From Acetatifactor muris (GTDB lineage: Bacteria > Bacillota > Clostridia > Lachnospirales > Lachnospiraceae): a stretch of DNA of 64,000 nucleotides. Location of the stretch: the NCBI GenBank assembly GCA_023663635.1, contig JAMPHD010000006.1:62001-126000 (forward strand). Reading direction: 5' to 3'. Shown here piece after piece: positions 7,470-16,413 of the stretch (its first letter is position 1; every line of letters begins with the position of its first letter). Below the pieces are notes generated by a model. That model did not search any database and was not told where the DNA came from. It saw only the letters and a program-made list of their open reading frames with translations. Both the position numbers and the translations under genes were made by a program.

Positions 7470-9386
7470 ATGCTTAAGATCACGAGGGACAACAAAATAC
7501 CGGAGGAGCGGAAGAAGTGGTTCTATGTAATCGGGCTCGCGGGGGCGATACTGTTGTATGCTTACTATGTCCCGTTCCTGTTGGACTATTATGTTCTGAG
7601 GCCTGAGGAGTCATTTTTGGATTTTTGGCAGGTCAATCTTTTGGATCCCGTCTATGAATTCGAGAGCATTGTGATCTGCCTGTGTCTGTGCATTTTGTAT
7701 TGTATTATCATGAATGGCGGGGTGAATGCCCTGATCTTGTCCTGCGCGCTGTTTGCGCTGTCTTATGGAGGCTATATCAAATACCTGAACCGAAGGGAAC
7801 TGTTGCGTTTGGATGATCTGAGACTGACGGAAACGGCGGGCATGGCAATGGGATTGGCGCAGGTTGAATACGGCGGATATCTGTTGCTTTTGGTGGTCGG
7901 ACTGCTATTGCTGACGGCGCCGGGATTTGTGGTGGAGCGGTTACGCGACAGAGCACCCGACAAGGGACGCGGGAACAGGTGGGTCAAACTGTTGATCCGA
8001 TGCGGGGCAGGAGTGGCGCTATGTGTGATATTTTGCGTGTATTCCCGTTGGTTCTTTGGTCTGCAAATGGATAAGGAGACGGTGGAGCAGACGGATTTCG
8101 TGAAGGTGGAGACAGACAGGTATGTGCTGTATCAATTTTTGTTCAACGAAAATCTGACCTCCATCAGCCCTGAAAACATAGAGGCGAGTTATGCCCGGCT
8201 TTTCAAGGCAACGGAAACCGGGGAAACGGTTGACGAAACGTTTGACGGGAGCGTCCGCCCCAACGTGATCGTCATTCTGAACGAGTCCTGGTGGAATACG
8301 GACAATATTTTATCCGATAAGGTGACCTTTTCACAGGATCCCATGGGCCCTTATAAGGAACTGTCCGGGAAGTGTGTCACGGGATATCTGACTTCCAATG
8401 TGTATGGAGGCGGTACCGTGAGTTCGGAGGCGGAATTTCTGACGGGGCTGAATACCAAATACTGTCCGTCGGCATCGACGGTTTACGCGACCACGTTGGA
8501 CCGCAGACTGCCCTCGGTGGTGGACTATTTTAACGCGCTGGACTATGAGACGGTGGCGATCCATCCATATTACGGTTGGTTTTACGATAGAGATATTGTG
8601 TATCAAAATTATGGATTTGGAAAAACGGTGTTTGACGAAGACATGACTTATCGGGAGCTGTACAGCCGCTATATCTCGGACGAGTCCCTGGCAAAACAGA
8701 TCATCATGGAATATGAGGAGGCTGAGGGGCCGCGATTTATATGGGCAATATCCGTCGCCAATCATTGGAGGATCATGGACTACCATGAAGAATCCGTAGA
8801 AGACTATTCCTATCCCATAACCGTGAATGTGGAAGGCGTTATATCCGATAAAGATTATGACATTTTGGTCAATTACGTGAACGGCATTTATCTGGCCAAT
8901 CTGGCCTATGAAGAGTTGGTGGAATATTTTGAACAGACGGAAGAACCCACGGTGGTGGTCATGTACGGGGATCATATCCCTGATTTTTCGGCAGAGGCTT
9001 TGAAGGTATTGGGCTTGAATCCGGATGATAACTCGGAGGAGCCGGTGGAACGATTGTACTCAGTGCCCGTGGCTCTGTGGAGTAACTGCTCGGAAGAGGA
9101 AATCGCTTTTACGGGCAAGAGTATATGGTATCTGCCATGGATGGTGTTGGAGTATGCGGGACTCCCGGATTCCCGTATGACCCGACTGCTGGCATACGAG
9201 AGAAATTTCTTTAAAGCCGATTCCAGAGAGATCGTGACGGATGCGGAGGGAAACGCGATAGACAGGTACTCTGCGGAGCAGTTGGAGGTCATGCGGCATT
9301 TTCAGGCAGTCACCTATGATATTTTGTATGGCAAGGAACTCTACCCGGATCTCTGGAAACCGTTGTATGGGACGGTGGAAAGATAA
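7470..9386 (+). CDS. LTA synthase-like sulfatase/phosphoglycerol transferase family protein
   Basis: About 638 residues: five or so N-terminal membrane spans in the first 200, then an extracellular alkaline-phosphatase-superfamily domain. In the latter, NVIVILNES has metal-ligand Glu272, TVSSEAEFLTG (316-326) holds the candidate Ser/Thr nucleophile, and YGDHIPDF has Asp501/His502 as metal ligands. Known relatives transfer glycerol phosphate from phosphatidylglycerol to lipoteichoic acid or other surface glycans. The ATG at 7470 follows AGGGGAA at good spacing and is preferred to an ATG at 7428 that sits in the direct repeat just after the promoter. An imperfect hairpin (AAGGCAC 9388 with GTGCCTT 9424) follows the stop but lacks a T-tract. 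Confidence 0.85.
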   Translation: MLKITRDNKIPEERKKWFYVIGLAGAILLYAYYVPFLLDYYVLRPEESFLDFWQVNLLDPVYEFESIVICLCLCILYCIIMNGGVNALILSCALFALSYGGYIKYLNRRELLRLDDLRLTETAGMAMGLAQVEYGGYLLLLVVGLLLLTAPGFVVERLRDRAPDKGRGNRWVKLLIRCGAGVALCVIFCVYSRWFFGLQMDKETVEQTDFVKVETDRYVLYQFLFNENLTSISPENIEASYARLFKATETGETVDETFDGSVRPNVIVILNESWWNTDNILSDKVTFSQDPMGPYKELSGKCVTGYLTSNVYGGGTVSSEAEFLTGLNTKYCPSASTVYATTLDRRLPSVVDYFNALDYETVAIHPYYGWFYDRDIVYQNYGFGKTVFDEDMTYRELYSRYISDESLAKQIIMEYEEAEGPRFIWAISVANHWRIMDYHEESVEDYSYPITVNVEGVISDKDYDILVNYVNGIYLANLAYEELVEYFEQTEEPTVVVMYGDHIPDFSAEALKVLGLNPDDNSEEPVERLYSVPVALWSNCSEEEIAFTGKSIWYLPWMVLEYAGLPDSRMTRLLAYERNFFKADSREIVTDAEGNAIDRYSAEQLEVMRHFQAVTYDILYGKELYPDLWKPLYGTVER

Positions 9387-9463
9387 TAAGGCACAAAACG
9401 GGGAGAGCCCGGAACCGTAAAAGGTGCCTTCAAAGAGAATTGCCGGGAAATTGTGCTTTTTCA

Positions 9464-9492
9464 TTGACATTACGGGATTATTGGAGTAAAAT
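9464..9492 (+). promoter_or_regulatory. Sigma-A promoter of the type IV pilus operon
   Basis: TTGACA (9464-9469, perfect), 17-bp spacer, TAAAAT (9487-9492). Transcription would start about 35 bp before pilB. Confidence 0.75.
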
Positions 9493-9535
9493 TTATACAA
9501 GATGAACAAACTGACAACAGATTGAGGCGTGGGTT

Positions 9536-11227
9536 ATGGATTTTGGCAGAAGAAAAATTCGATTGGGTGAGATTCTTGTAAACAGTAGGCTGATCACGGA
9601 GGAACAGCTCACGACGGCCTTGGGAGAACACCGTAAAGCCGGCAAAAAACTGGGCGAGTATCTGATCGAGCAGGGTACCGTATCCGAGGACGATCTGGTG
9701 TCGGCCTTAAGCCGGCAGCTTCAATTGGATACCGTGGATCTGCAGAATATCACGGTGGAAGATGCCGTTCTGGAATTGGTGCCCATAGATGTGATGAAGA
9801 AATATGTGGTCTTCCCGTATTCCTTCCGGGAGGACAACCTGAGTGTACTGCGTGTGGCCATGGCGGATCCCTTGGACTACAACGCGCAGGACGATATCAA
9901 CCTGATCACCAACTATCAGGTGGAGCCGGTGGTGGCCAGCAGCAGGAACATCCTCATGGCCATCGACAAGTTCTTTGGGCAGAAACAGATGAGTTCCGCT
10001 CTGGAGGCCTACGCCAAGGAGAAGAAACTGGACGCCGCGGTGGACGAGGCCGAGGAGGAGAGCCTGAACAGTTCCCCCATCGTGACCCTGGTCAAAGAGA
10101 TGATCGAGAAGGCGGCCAGACAGAGAGCCTCCGATATACATATCGAGCCCATGGAGACCTATATCCGTGTGCGCTACCGTATCGACGGCGCGCTCTATGA
10201 GCGCATGCGCTACAGCACCAGTGTCCTGTCCTCCATCATCGCCCGTATCAAGATCATAGGCGGTATGGATATCTCCGAGAAGAGGAAACCGCAGGACGGC
10301 CGTATCACCCAGTTGGTGGATCGCGTGGAATACGATATCCGTGTATCCATCCTGCCCACGGTGTACGGCGAGAAAGTGGTTATGCGTCTCGCCATGAAGA
10401 CAGCCCTGAACCGCGACAAGAGCCAGTTGGGTCTCAAGGGCTATGAGATGGAACAGTTTGAGTACATATTGAAGAATCCCCACGGCATCATGTTGGTTAC
10501 GGGACCCACCGGTTCCGGTAAATCCACGACTCTGTACACGGCTCTCAGCGAGCTGAATCAGGAGGACGTGAACATCATCACGGTGGAGGACCCCGTGGAG
10601 GCCAATATCGACGGCATCAATCAGGTGCAGACCAACAACAAAGCGGATCTGACATTCGCCTCGGCGCTGCGCTCCATCCTGCGTCAGGATCCGGACATCA
10701 TCATGATCGGTGAGATCCGTGACCAGGAGACCGCGTCCATCGCCGTACAGGCGTCCATCACGGGTCATATGGTGGTGAGTACGCTGCATACCAACTCCAC
10801 GGCCAGCACCATCACCCGTCTGGAGGATATGGGATTGGAGTCCTATCTGATCGCGGACTCCGTGGTGGGCATCATCGCCCAGCGTCTGGTGAGACGGCTC
10901 TGCCCCGCCTGTAAGAAACCCAAACAGGCCACGGCGGAGGAGAAGAAGATCATGAACGTCCCGGAGACACAGGAAGTCACCATTTACGAGCCTTGTGGCT
11001 GTCCCCAGTGCGCGGAGACGGGATTCAAGGGACGAATCGGCGTCTATGAGATCATGAAAATGACACCCGCGTTAAAGCGCATCATCAGCAAGAGAGAGGG
11101 CGCGGAGAAACTGAAGGAACAGGCGATGCAGGAGGGTATGCGCACCCTGCGCATGAGCGCCACGGAGTATGTGTTGGACGGCACCACGGCCTATGGAGAG
11201 ATGTTAAGGGTTTCCTTTGACGAATAA
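9536..11227 (+). CDS. pilB: Type IV pilus assembly ATPase PilB (GspE family)
   Basis: The cytoplasmic hexameric ATPase that powers pilus extension. The 563-aa length is normal. Residues 1-150 form the MshEN/GspE N-terminal domain. The ATPase core has Walker A GPTGSGKST at 323-331, Walker B-like IIMIGEIRD near 386-394, and a His box in STLHTN. Near residues 455-485 lies a zinc-binding tetracysteine cluster (CPAC and CGCPQC), typical of PilB/GspE rather than PilT. The ribosome-binding site is weak (GAGGCG). It is first in the operon, with pilC 38 bp downstream. Confidence 0.95.
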   Translation: MDFGRRKIRLGEILVNSRLITEEQLTTALGEHRKAGKKLGEYLIEQGTVSEDDLVSALSRQLQLDTVDLQNITVEDAVLELVPIDVMKKYVVFPYSFREDNLSVLRVAMADPLDYNAQDDINLITNYQVEPVVASSRNILMAIDKFFGQKQMSSALEAYAKEKKLDAAVDEAEEESLNSSPIVTLVKEMIEKAARQRASDIHIEPMETYIRVRYRIDGALYERMRYSTSVLSSIIARIKIIGGMDISEKRKPQDGRITQLVDRVEYDIRVSILPTVYGEKVVMRLAMKTALNRDKSQLGLKGYEMEQFEYILKNPHGIMLVTGPTGSGKSTTLYTALSELNQEDVNIITVEDPVEANIDGINQVQTNNKADLTFASALRSILRQDPDIIMIGEIRDQETASIAVQASITGHMVVSTLHTNSTASTITRLEDMGLESYLIADSVVGIIAQRLVRRLCPACKKPKQATAEEKKIMNVPETQEVTIYEPCGCPQCAETGFKGRIGVYEIMKMTPALKRIISKREGAEKLKEQAMQEGMRTLRMSATEYVLDGTTAYGEMLRVSFDE

Positions 11228-11265
11228 AGTACGAAGCCGCGAAAGCGGCGGAATGAGAGGTAGAG

Positions 11266-12480
11266 ATGGCGACATTTAGTTATACTGCCGTCGATAAGAC
11301 GGGCAAGGAAGTAAAAGGAAACATTGAGGCGGACAATATCGAACAGGCCAGACAGGAGGCCAGACGGAAGGAAATGACGCTGCTCAGCATCAAGGAGCAG
11401 GGCATCCTCAATAAGGACATAAGCATCGACATCGGCGGAAAGCCCAAGCCCAGAGATCTGGGCGTGATGTGCCGTCAGTTCGTCAGTATGGCGAGAGCCG
11501 GCGTGACCATGATCGAGACGCTGAAAATGCTGTCGGAGCAGACGGAGAACAAGAAGTTAAAGGCGGCGCTCGGCGAGGTGCGTCTCTCCGTGGAGAAGGG
11601 TGAGGGATTGGCTGTTTCCATGAGGGAGCATCCCAAGATCTTCCCGGAACTGATGATCAACATGGTGGCGGCAGGCGAGGCCTCCGGCAATCTGGACACG
11701 GCTCTGGAGCGCGCCTCCGATCAGTTGGAGCGAAGCGCCAAGACTCAGTCCATGGTCAAGAAAGCCATGATCTACCCCATCGCGGTGTGCGTGGTGGCAT
11801 TGATCGTGGCGGTCGTGATGTTGGTGGTGGTGCTGCCTTCCTATGCGGACATGTTTGAGGATCTGGGCACGGAGCTGCCCGGGATCACCAAGGCCTATAT
11901 CGCCATGAGTAATGTGCTGATCGACTACTGGTACATCATCGTGCCGGTCGTGATCATACTGATCGTGGCAGTGAAGATTTTTTCCGGCACGGATCAGGGC
12001 AAGCATGTGTTCGGCAAGTTGGCGCTGAAGATTCCCGTGATCAACAATATGACCATTAAATCCGCCTCTTCCATGACGGCCAGAACCCTGAGTACCCTGT
12101 TGGGATCCGGCGTACCACTGATCGAGGCGGTGGATATCGTGTCCGGGGTGGTGACCAATGTGTATTTCCAGGAGGCTTTGCAGCACGCAAAGGATGAGAT
12201 CACCATCGGCATGCCGCTCTCGAGACCCTTGGAGGAATGCGGACTGTTCCCGCCCATGGTGTACCATATGATCCGCATCGGCGAGGAGGCAGGCAACTCG
12301 GAGGAGATGTTGGACAAGTTGGCGGATTACTATGACGAGGAAGTGGAGATGGCGGTACAGTCTCTGATGGCGGCCATGGAGCCCATGATCATCGTGGTGT
12401 TGGCCATCGTGGTAGGCGGTCTGGTGGCCGCGTGTATGGCGCCCATGCTGTCCATGTACTCCGCTTTGGACAATCTGTAA
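11266..12480 (+). CDS. pilC: Type IV pilus inner-membrane platform protein PilC (GspF family)
   Basis: The 404-residue product has an N-terminal ~60-residue region (starting ATFSYTAVDKTGKEVKG) followed by two tandem T2SSF domains with three membrane spans: near 165-190, 215-235 and a C-terminal one ending in MLSMYSALDNL. It is the membrane platform that couples PilB motion to pilin extraction from the membrane. Family length and hallmark sequences such as RQFVSMARAGV are complete. A GAGAGGTAGAG ribosome-binding site precedes the ATG. Confidence 0.95.
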   Translation: MATFSYTAVDKTGKEVKGNIEADNIEQARQEARRKEMTLLSIKEQGILNKDISIDIGGKPKPRDLGVMCRQFVSMARAGVTMIETLKMLSEQTENKKLKAALGEVRLSVEKGEGLAVSMREHPKIFPELMINMVAAGEASGNLDTALERASDQLERSAKTQSMVKKAMIYPIAVCVVALIVAVVMLVVVLPSYADMFEDLGTELPGITKAYIAMSNVLIDYWYIIVPVVIILIVAVKIFSGTDQGKHVFGKLALKIPVINNMTIKSASSMTARTLSTLLGSGVPLIEAVDIVSGVVTNVYFQEALQHAKDEITIGMPLSRPLEECGLFPPMVYHMIRIGEEAGNSEEMLDKLADYYDEEVEMAVQSLMAAMEPMIIVVLAIVVGGLVAACMAPMLSMYSALDNL

Positions 12481-12589
12481 TCGAAGGAGACGGCGCGGAA
12501 TTCAGTTGAATTATACTCCCTTGTGTAGGGACGGGGGGGCATAAGATAAATGTAACAAACAAATTTCATTAGTAAAGGAGAAATGTGTT

Positions 12590-12991
12590 ATGAAAAAGAT
12601 GAATAACAAGGGCTTCTCTCTGGTAGAGCTGATCATCGTTATCGCCATCATGGCTGTGTTGGTGGGCGTGTTGGCTCCTCAGTTCCTGAAATACGTTGAG
12701 AGCTCCAGAGTACAGAAGGACGAGTCCGCCGTTGCGGAAGTACAGAACGCGGTTATGATCGCATGCTCCGTAGAGAAGGTTTACAACAGCCTTCCTGCAA
12801 GCGGTACTAGTGTAACCGTTGCTACTACCAGTATTACCGGTGGCACCTCTGATTTGTTGAGTGAGTTAAACATGGTAGTTCCTGCGTCTGATATTACTTT
12901 CTCTTCCAAAGCGCACACAGGCGGCAGCTATGTAATCAATATTGCTATTGACGCATCCACCGGCATGGTTTCCGTGGGCGGACATTGGTAA
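12590..12991 (+). CDS. pilA: Major type IV pilin (prepilin)
   Basis: The 133-residue prepilin has a short positive leader ending at Gly8. Cleavage before Phe9 gives a mature protein starting FSLVELIIVIAIMAV, with Glu5 in place and the usual hydrophobic N-terminal helix. The C-terminal domain is small, Ser/Thr-rich and has a single Cys, so no disulfide-bonded D-loop. A strong AAAGGAG ribosome-binding site precedes the ATG. The 109-bp gap before it is the largest in the first half of the operon and may hold an extra promoter or a processing site for high pilin expression. Its place directly after pilC and before the peptidase supports the major-subunit role. Confidence 0.85.
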   Translation: MKKMNNKGFSLVELIIVIAIMAVLVGVLAPQFLKYVESSRVQKDESAVAEVQNAVMIACSVEKVYNSLPASGTSVTVATTSITGGTSDLLSELNMVVPASDITFSSKAHTGGSYVINIAIDASTGMVSVGGHW

Positions 12992-13056
12992 GGCGCAGCC
13001 TGAACCTGACTTGAGATAATATGCAGTTGACCTGCGTTTGAAAGGACACACCCTAC

Positions 13057-13815
13057 ATGCTTCCTGAGATACTTCTCTACATAGTTATATTCCTTTATGG
13101 GATCGTGATCGGCAGTTTCCTGAATGTGATCATTTACAGAGTGCCGAACAAAGAGAATATCGCCACCACCCGTTCTCATTGCATGAGCTGCGGGTATCAG
13201 CTGAAATGGTATGATCTGTTGCCGCTCTTCAGTTGGTTGGCCTTGGGGGGCAAGTGTCGCAAGTGCAAGGCTAAAATCTCCGTTCAGTACCCTCTCATCG
13301 AGGGGCTGAACGGGGTGCTGTATCTGGTGGTCTTTGCCAGGTGCGGTTGGAGCATAGATTCCCTACTCTATTGCTTACTGTTCAGCGCGCTCCTCGCTTT
13401 GAGCGTGATTGACTTCAGAACATATGAAATCCATCCGGGTTTCGATTACTTCATACTGACGCTGGGACTGATTCGCGTTGTGACTGACCTGCATAATTGG
13501 CTTGAATACGCGATCGGTCTCGTAGCCGTCAGTGCAGTGTTATTTGTGCTTTATCAGTTGTCCAAGGGAGCCGCCATCGGCGGGGGTGATGTGACCCTCA
13601 TGGCTGCCACGGGACTGCTCTTGGGATGGAAACGGAATCTTCTGGCCTTTGTGCTCGGATGTATTCTGGGCTCCGTGATCCATCTGATCCGCATGAAGGT
13701 CTCCAGGGAGGGGCATGTGCTTGCCATGGGACCTTATCTGTCCATGGGAGTGGCGATCGCCGCCCTGTGGGGAAATGAGATGATCGAGTGGTATTTGGGA
13801 ATGCTCGGATTCTGA
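13057..13815 (+). CDS. pilD: Type IV prepilin peptidase/N-methyltransferase PilD
   Basis: The 252-aa integral membrane aspartic protease cleaves prepilin leaders and methylates the new N-terminus. The N-terminal domain carries two CxxC pairs (CMSCG and CRKCK), which bind zinc in bifunctional members. The two catalytic aspartates are Asp119 in VIDFRTYEIHPG and Asp178 in GGGDVTLM. About seven membrane spans follow the cytoplasmic cysteine loop. The AAAGGA ribosome-binding site is 10 bases before the ATG. It should process all five prepilins of this operon. Confidence 0.95.
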   Translation: MLPEILLYIVIFLYGIVIGSFLNVIIYRVPNKENIATTRSHCMSCGYQLKWYDLLPLFSWLALGGKCRKCKAKISVQYPLIEGLNGVLYLVVFARCGWSIDSLLYCLLFSALLALSVIDFRTYEIHPGFDYFILTLGLIRVVTDLHNWLEYAIGLVAVSAVLFVLYQLSKGAAIGGGDVTLMAATGLLLGWKRNLLAFVLGCILGSVIHLIRMKVSREGHVLAMGPYLSMGVAIAALWGNEMIEWYLGMLGF

Positions 13816-13863
13816 GAAGTGAGTGTTATATAGAGAAATATTAGAAATTTGAGAGTGGAAATT

Positions 13864-13890
13864 ATTTTGTTTTTATTTTTCAAACAAAAT
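13864..13890. repeat. AT-rich inverted repeat before pilM
   Basis: ATTTTGTTT (13864-13872) and AAACAAAAT (13882-13890) are perfect 9-bp arms around a 9-nt loop, in the 122-bp gap between pilD and pilMN. The arms have little GC, so it is unlikely to terminate. It may be an operator, an RNA-processing site or part of a secondary promoter. Confidence 0.45.
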
Positions 13891-13937
13891 GAAGATAAAT
13901 CAAGACCTTAAAATACTTTTATGGAGGGTATATATCA

Positions 13938-15629
13938 ATGGCAAAAATACTGAGTATTGAGCTTGGACACTCTGTGATCAAGCTGTGCGAGATGGACTAC
14001 AAGGTGAAGAAACCTAAGATCTATCAGTGCCAGGAGGCGATCACCCCTGCCGGAGCCGTCAATGACGGTTATATCACGGAGGAGAAAATGTCTGATCTGG
14101 CCTATGCCATCAAGGAGACCATCGCCCGAAACGGTATCAAGACCAAGAGGGTGATCTTTACCGTGGCTTCCGCCAAGATCATCAATCGTGAGGTCACCGT
14201 GCCCGCCGTAAAAGAGAATCAGATCGGTTCCGTGGTCCAGGCCAACCTGAGTGAATATTTCCCGGTAAGTCTGGCGGATTATGAAGTAACGCAGTCCCTG
14301 ATCCGCACCATCGCGGACGGACCGGACGCCGGAAAGCACAGGGTGTTGGTGTTCGCCGCCGAGAAGGGGATGTTGAATTCTTATAAGAGATTGGCTGCGG
14401 CATGCGGACTGGATATCGTGAATGTCTGCTGTAGCGGAGCGAGCATCATCGAGGCCGCCAGAGGCCAGAAGGCGGAAGGTTGTCAGGCGATCATCAAGAT
14501 GGAGGAAAAGTATTCCATCATCAGCGTGTTGCAGGACGGTGTGCTGATGCTGCAGAGAAGCATCAACTACGGTGTGGGAGACGCCATGAGCGTGGTGGCC
14601 ACCCAACCCGGATTTGCGGCGCCCGACACATTGGCCGTGTGGCGTCTGATCACCAGACAGAACTGTACAAGTGAGGCGGTACCCAATGTGAAGGAGGCGG
14701 GACGCCCCGAGGCGAGAGCCATGGTGACGGATGCCCTGAATCCTCTGTTGAGCGGCATCATGAGAGTGTTTGACTATTTTACTTCGCATTTTGACGGGGT
14801 CGAGATTGAGAATGTCTCCATCATCGGTCTGGGTGCGCAGTTTATCGGTGTGCCCGAAATTTTGGGTGAGGCTCTCGGCATTGTCTGCCGCAAGGCCGGC
14901 ATGTTCCAGGATGTGGACGCCTATGACTCGGATGTGAAACAGAAGAGTGATGCGTACTTCTCCTGTATCGGAGCGGGATTTGCCGCAGAGGGTTTCCTGC
15001 ACGAGGATCCCAAGGCGGGCATCAGCAAACAGACCAATTATGTGGGAGCTGCCGTGTTGGTGGGCATATTCTGCGCGGTAGTTGCCGTGGCATTGGCTGT
15101 CATGGCCATCCTGCCCTACAAACAGGAACAGGAGACGGAGCAGAACTTACAGTCGCTCTACACTACCTATGAACAGGGGTTGGTGGCCTACAATAAGTAT
15201 CAGGCTACCCGGACGCTGTACGAGCAGGTGGCGTTGGGGCAGAGCATGTCTCAGCACGCCAATGACAATCTCCTGGTATTCTTAGGAGAGTTGGAGGAGA
15301 AAATGCCCTATGACGTGGTGATCGAGGAATTCGGTTCCGACGACAGCCAGTGTGTCATCAATATGACCGTGGCCGACAAGGGCACCGCGGCCAAAGTGAT
15401 CGATACCATGAGAACGTTTGACAGCGTGATGTATGTATATGTAGAGGAAATCAACGAAGTGGAATACATACCGGAAGATTTTGAGATTCCCGAGGAGACG
15501 GAGGGAGTTCTGATGCCTGAGATCACGGTCATAAATTTCACGGTGAACTGTGTCTATTATCCGATTGAACCCGACATGGGAGTCGGCATGGTACAGGGCG
15601 TAGCGGCACCGGCAGGGCAGGAGGGTTAA
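13938..15629 (+). CDS. pilM: PilM-PilN fusion, type IV pilus alignment protein
   Basis: The product is 563 residues, against about 350 for ordinary PilM. Residues 1-345 are an actin-like PilM domain (starts MAKILSIELGHSVIKLCEMD, with a SIIGLGAQF phosphate-loop-like element near 296). A membrane span at about 367-393 follows, then a periplasmic-type coiled and ferredoxin-like PilN domain to the end. PilM normally binds the cytoplasmic tail of a separate PilN; here the two are joined covalently. The gene follows a good GGAGG ribosome-binding site and is separated from the PilO-like gene by 3 bp. No separate pilN exists in the operon, which supports the fusion reading. Confidence 0.85.
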   Translation: MAKILSIELGHSVIKLCEMDYKVKKPKIYQCQEAITPAGAVNDGYITEEKMSDLAYAIKETIARNGIKTKRVIFTVASAKIINREVTVPAVKENQIGSVVQANLSEYFPVSLADYEVTQSLIRTIADGPDAGKHRVLVFAAEKGMLNSYKRLAAACGLDIVNVCCSGASIIEAARGQKAEGCQAIIKMEEKYSIISVLQDGVLMLQRSINYGVGDAMSVVATQPGFAAPDTLAVWRLITRQNCTSEAVPNVKEAGRPEARAMVTDALNPLLSGIMRVFDYFTSHFDGVEIENVSIIGLGAQFIGVPEILGEALGIVCRKAGMFQDVDAYDSDVKQKSDAYFSCIGAGFAAEGFLHEDPKAGISKQTNYVGAAVLVGIFCAVVAVALAVMAILPYKQEQETEQNLQSLYTTYEQGLVAYNKYQATRTLYEQVALGQSMSQHANDNLLVFLGELEEKMPYDVVIEEFGSDDSQCVINMTVADKGTAAKVIDTMRTFDSVMYVYVEEINEVEYIPEDFEIPEETEGVLMPEITVINFTVNCVYYPIEPDMGVGMVQGVAAPAGQEG

Positions 15630-15632
15630 GAG

Positions 15633-16358
15633 ATGATCAAGAAACTGACGAGTAAGCATGTATTTATGATCGTATTGGCTGTGGGAGTGTTGGCGCTTCT
15701 GTTGGTTTATTTGAATGTGTTCGTGGCATACAATGACAAGACGGAAGAATTGAAGAAGAGCAATGCCGAACTGCAAAAGCAGGTGGACGACATGAAGGTG
15801 TACTATGACATGATCGGGACTTATCAGAAGGGTTCCGCTGACATGGCCGCTGCCATGGATGAACTCTTGGAAGACTATCCGGCGGACGCCAAGGAAGAGG
15901 ACGCCATCATGATGGCTGTCAATATGCAGAACGTGGCGCTCCTCAACTATGAATCCATAGCCATCGGCTCGCAGGAATCGCTGCTCGCCATTCCGAAGGA
16001 TATGGTGACGGCTGCCAATGTGGAGGGGATGGAAAACCCGATCGATTTCAAGTCGAGAACCGTCAACTACAACAATACCACCACCTATGCCCATATGAAG
16101 ATGGCAGTGGAGGAGGTCTACGCCAGCCCTTACCGGATTGGGATCGACAGCATCAGTTACAAGCGTAAAGCGGCGATTGGGGAACCTTGGGACATTATAG
16201 AGGGAAATATTGTCATATCTTATTACAGTTTGGACGGATTGGGCAGAGAGTATGTGGCTCCTACCATGCCTACCTACGCGCCCGGCAATCCTCAGCTGTT
16301 CGGTCTGCCCATCAGTATGGTTGATGAGGCGCCGGTTGAGCCGGTTGCCGCGGAGTAG
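15633..16358 (+). CDS. pilO: PilO-like type IV pilus assembly protein
   Basis: The 241-residue bitopic protein has a short cytoplasmic N-terminus, one membrane span at about 10-30, a heptad-rich coiled coil (about 35-60), and a mixed alpha/beta outside domain that fits the PilO/GspM ferredoxin-like fold. Sequence is poorly conserved in this family, so the call rests on architecture and on its place directly after the PilM-PilN fusion. It would dimerise with the PilN part and link the platform to the pilus base. The Pro-rich tail from about residue 215 is variable. Confidence 0.7.
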   Translation: MIKKLTSKHVFMIVLAVGVLALLLVYLNVFVAYNDKTEELKKSNAELQKQVDDMKVYYDMIGTYQKGSADMAAAMDELLEDYPADAKEEDAIMMAVNMQNVALLNYESIAIGSQESLLAIPKDMVTAANVEGMENPIDFKSRTVNYNNTTTYAHMKMAVEEVYASPYRIGIDSISYKRKAAIGEPWDIIEGNIVISYYSLDGLGREYVAPTMPTYAPGNPQLFGLPISMVDEAPVEPVAAE

Positions 16359-16413
16359 TGCCGGCGGGAAGTTTTGGTATAAGACGTAAATCCGATTCGT
16401 TTTGGGAGAGCCT

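Noticed and set aside
9388..9430. Hairpin after the LtaS-like gene considered as a terminator
   Set aside because: AAGGCAC and GTGCCTT can pair, but the loop is long and no T-tract follows, so only weak termination could be claimed.
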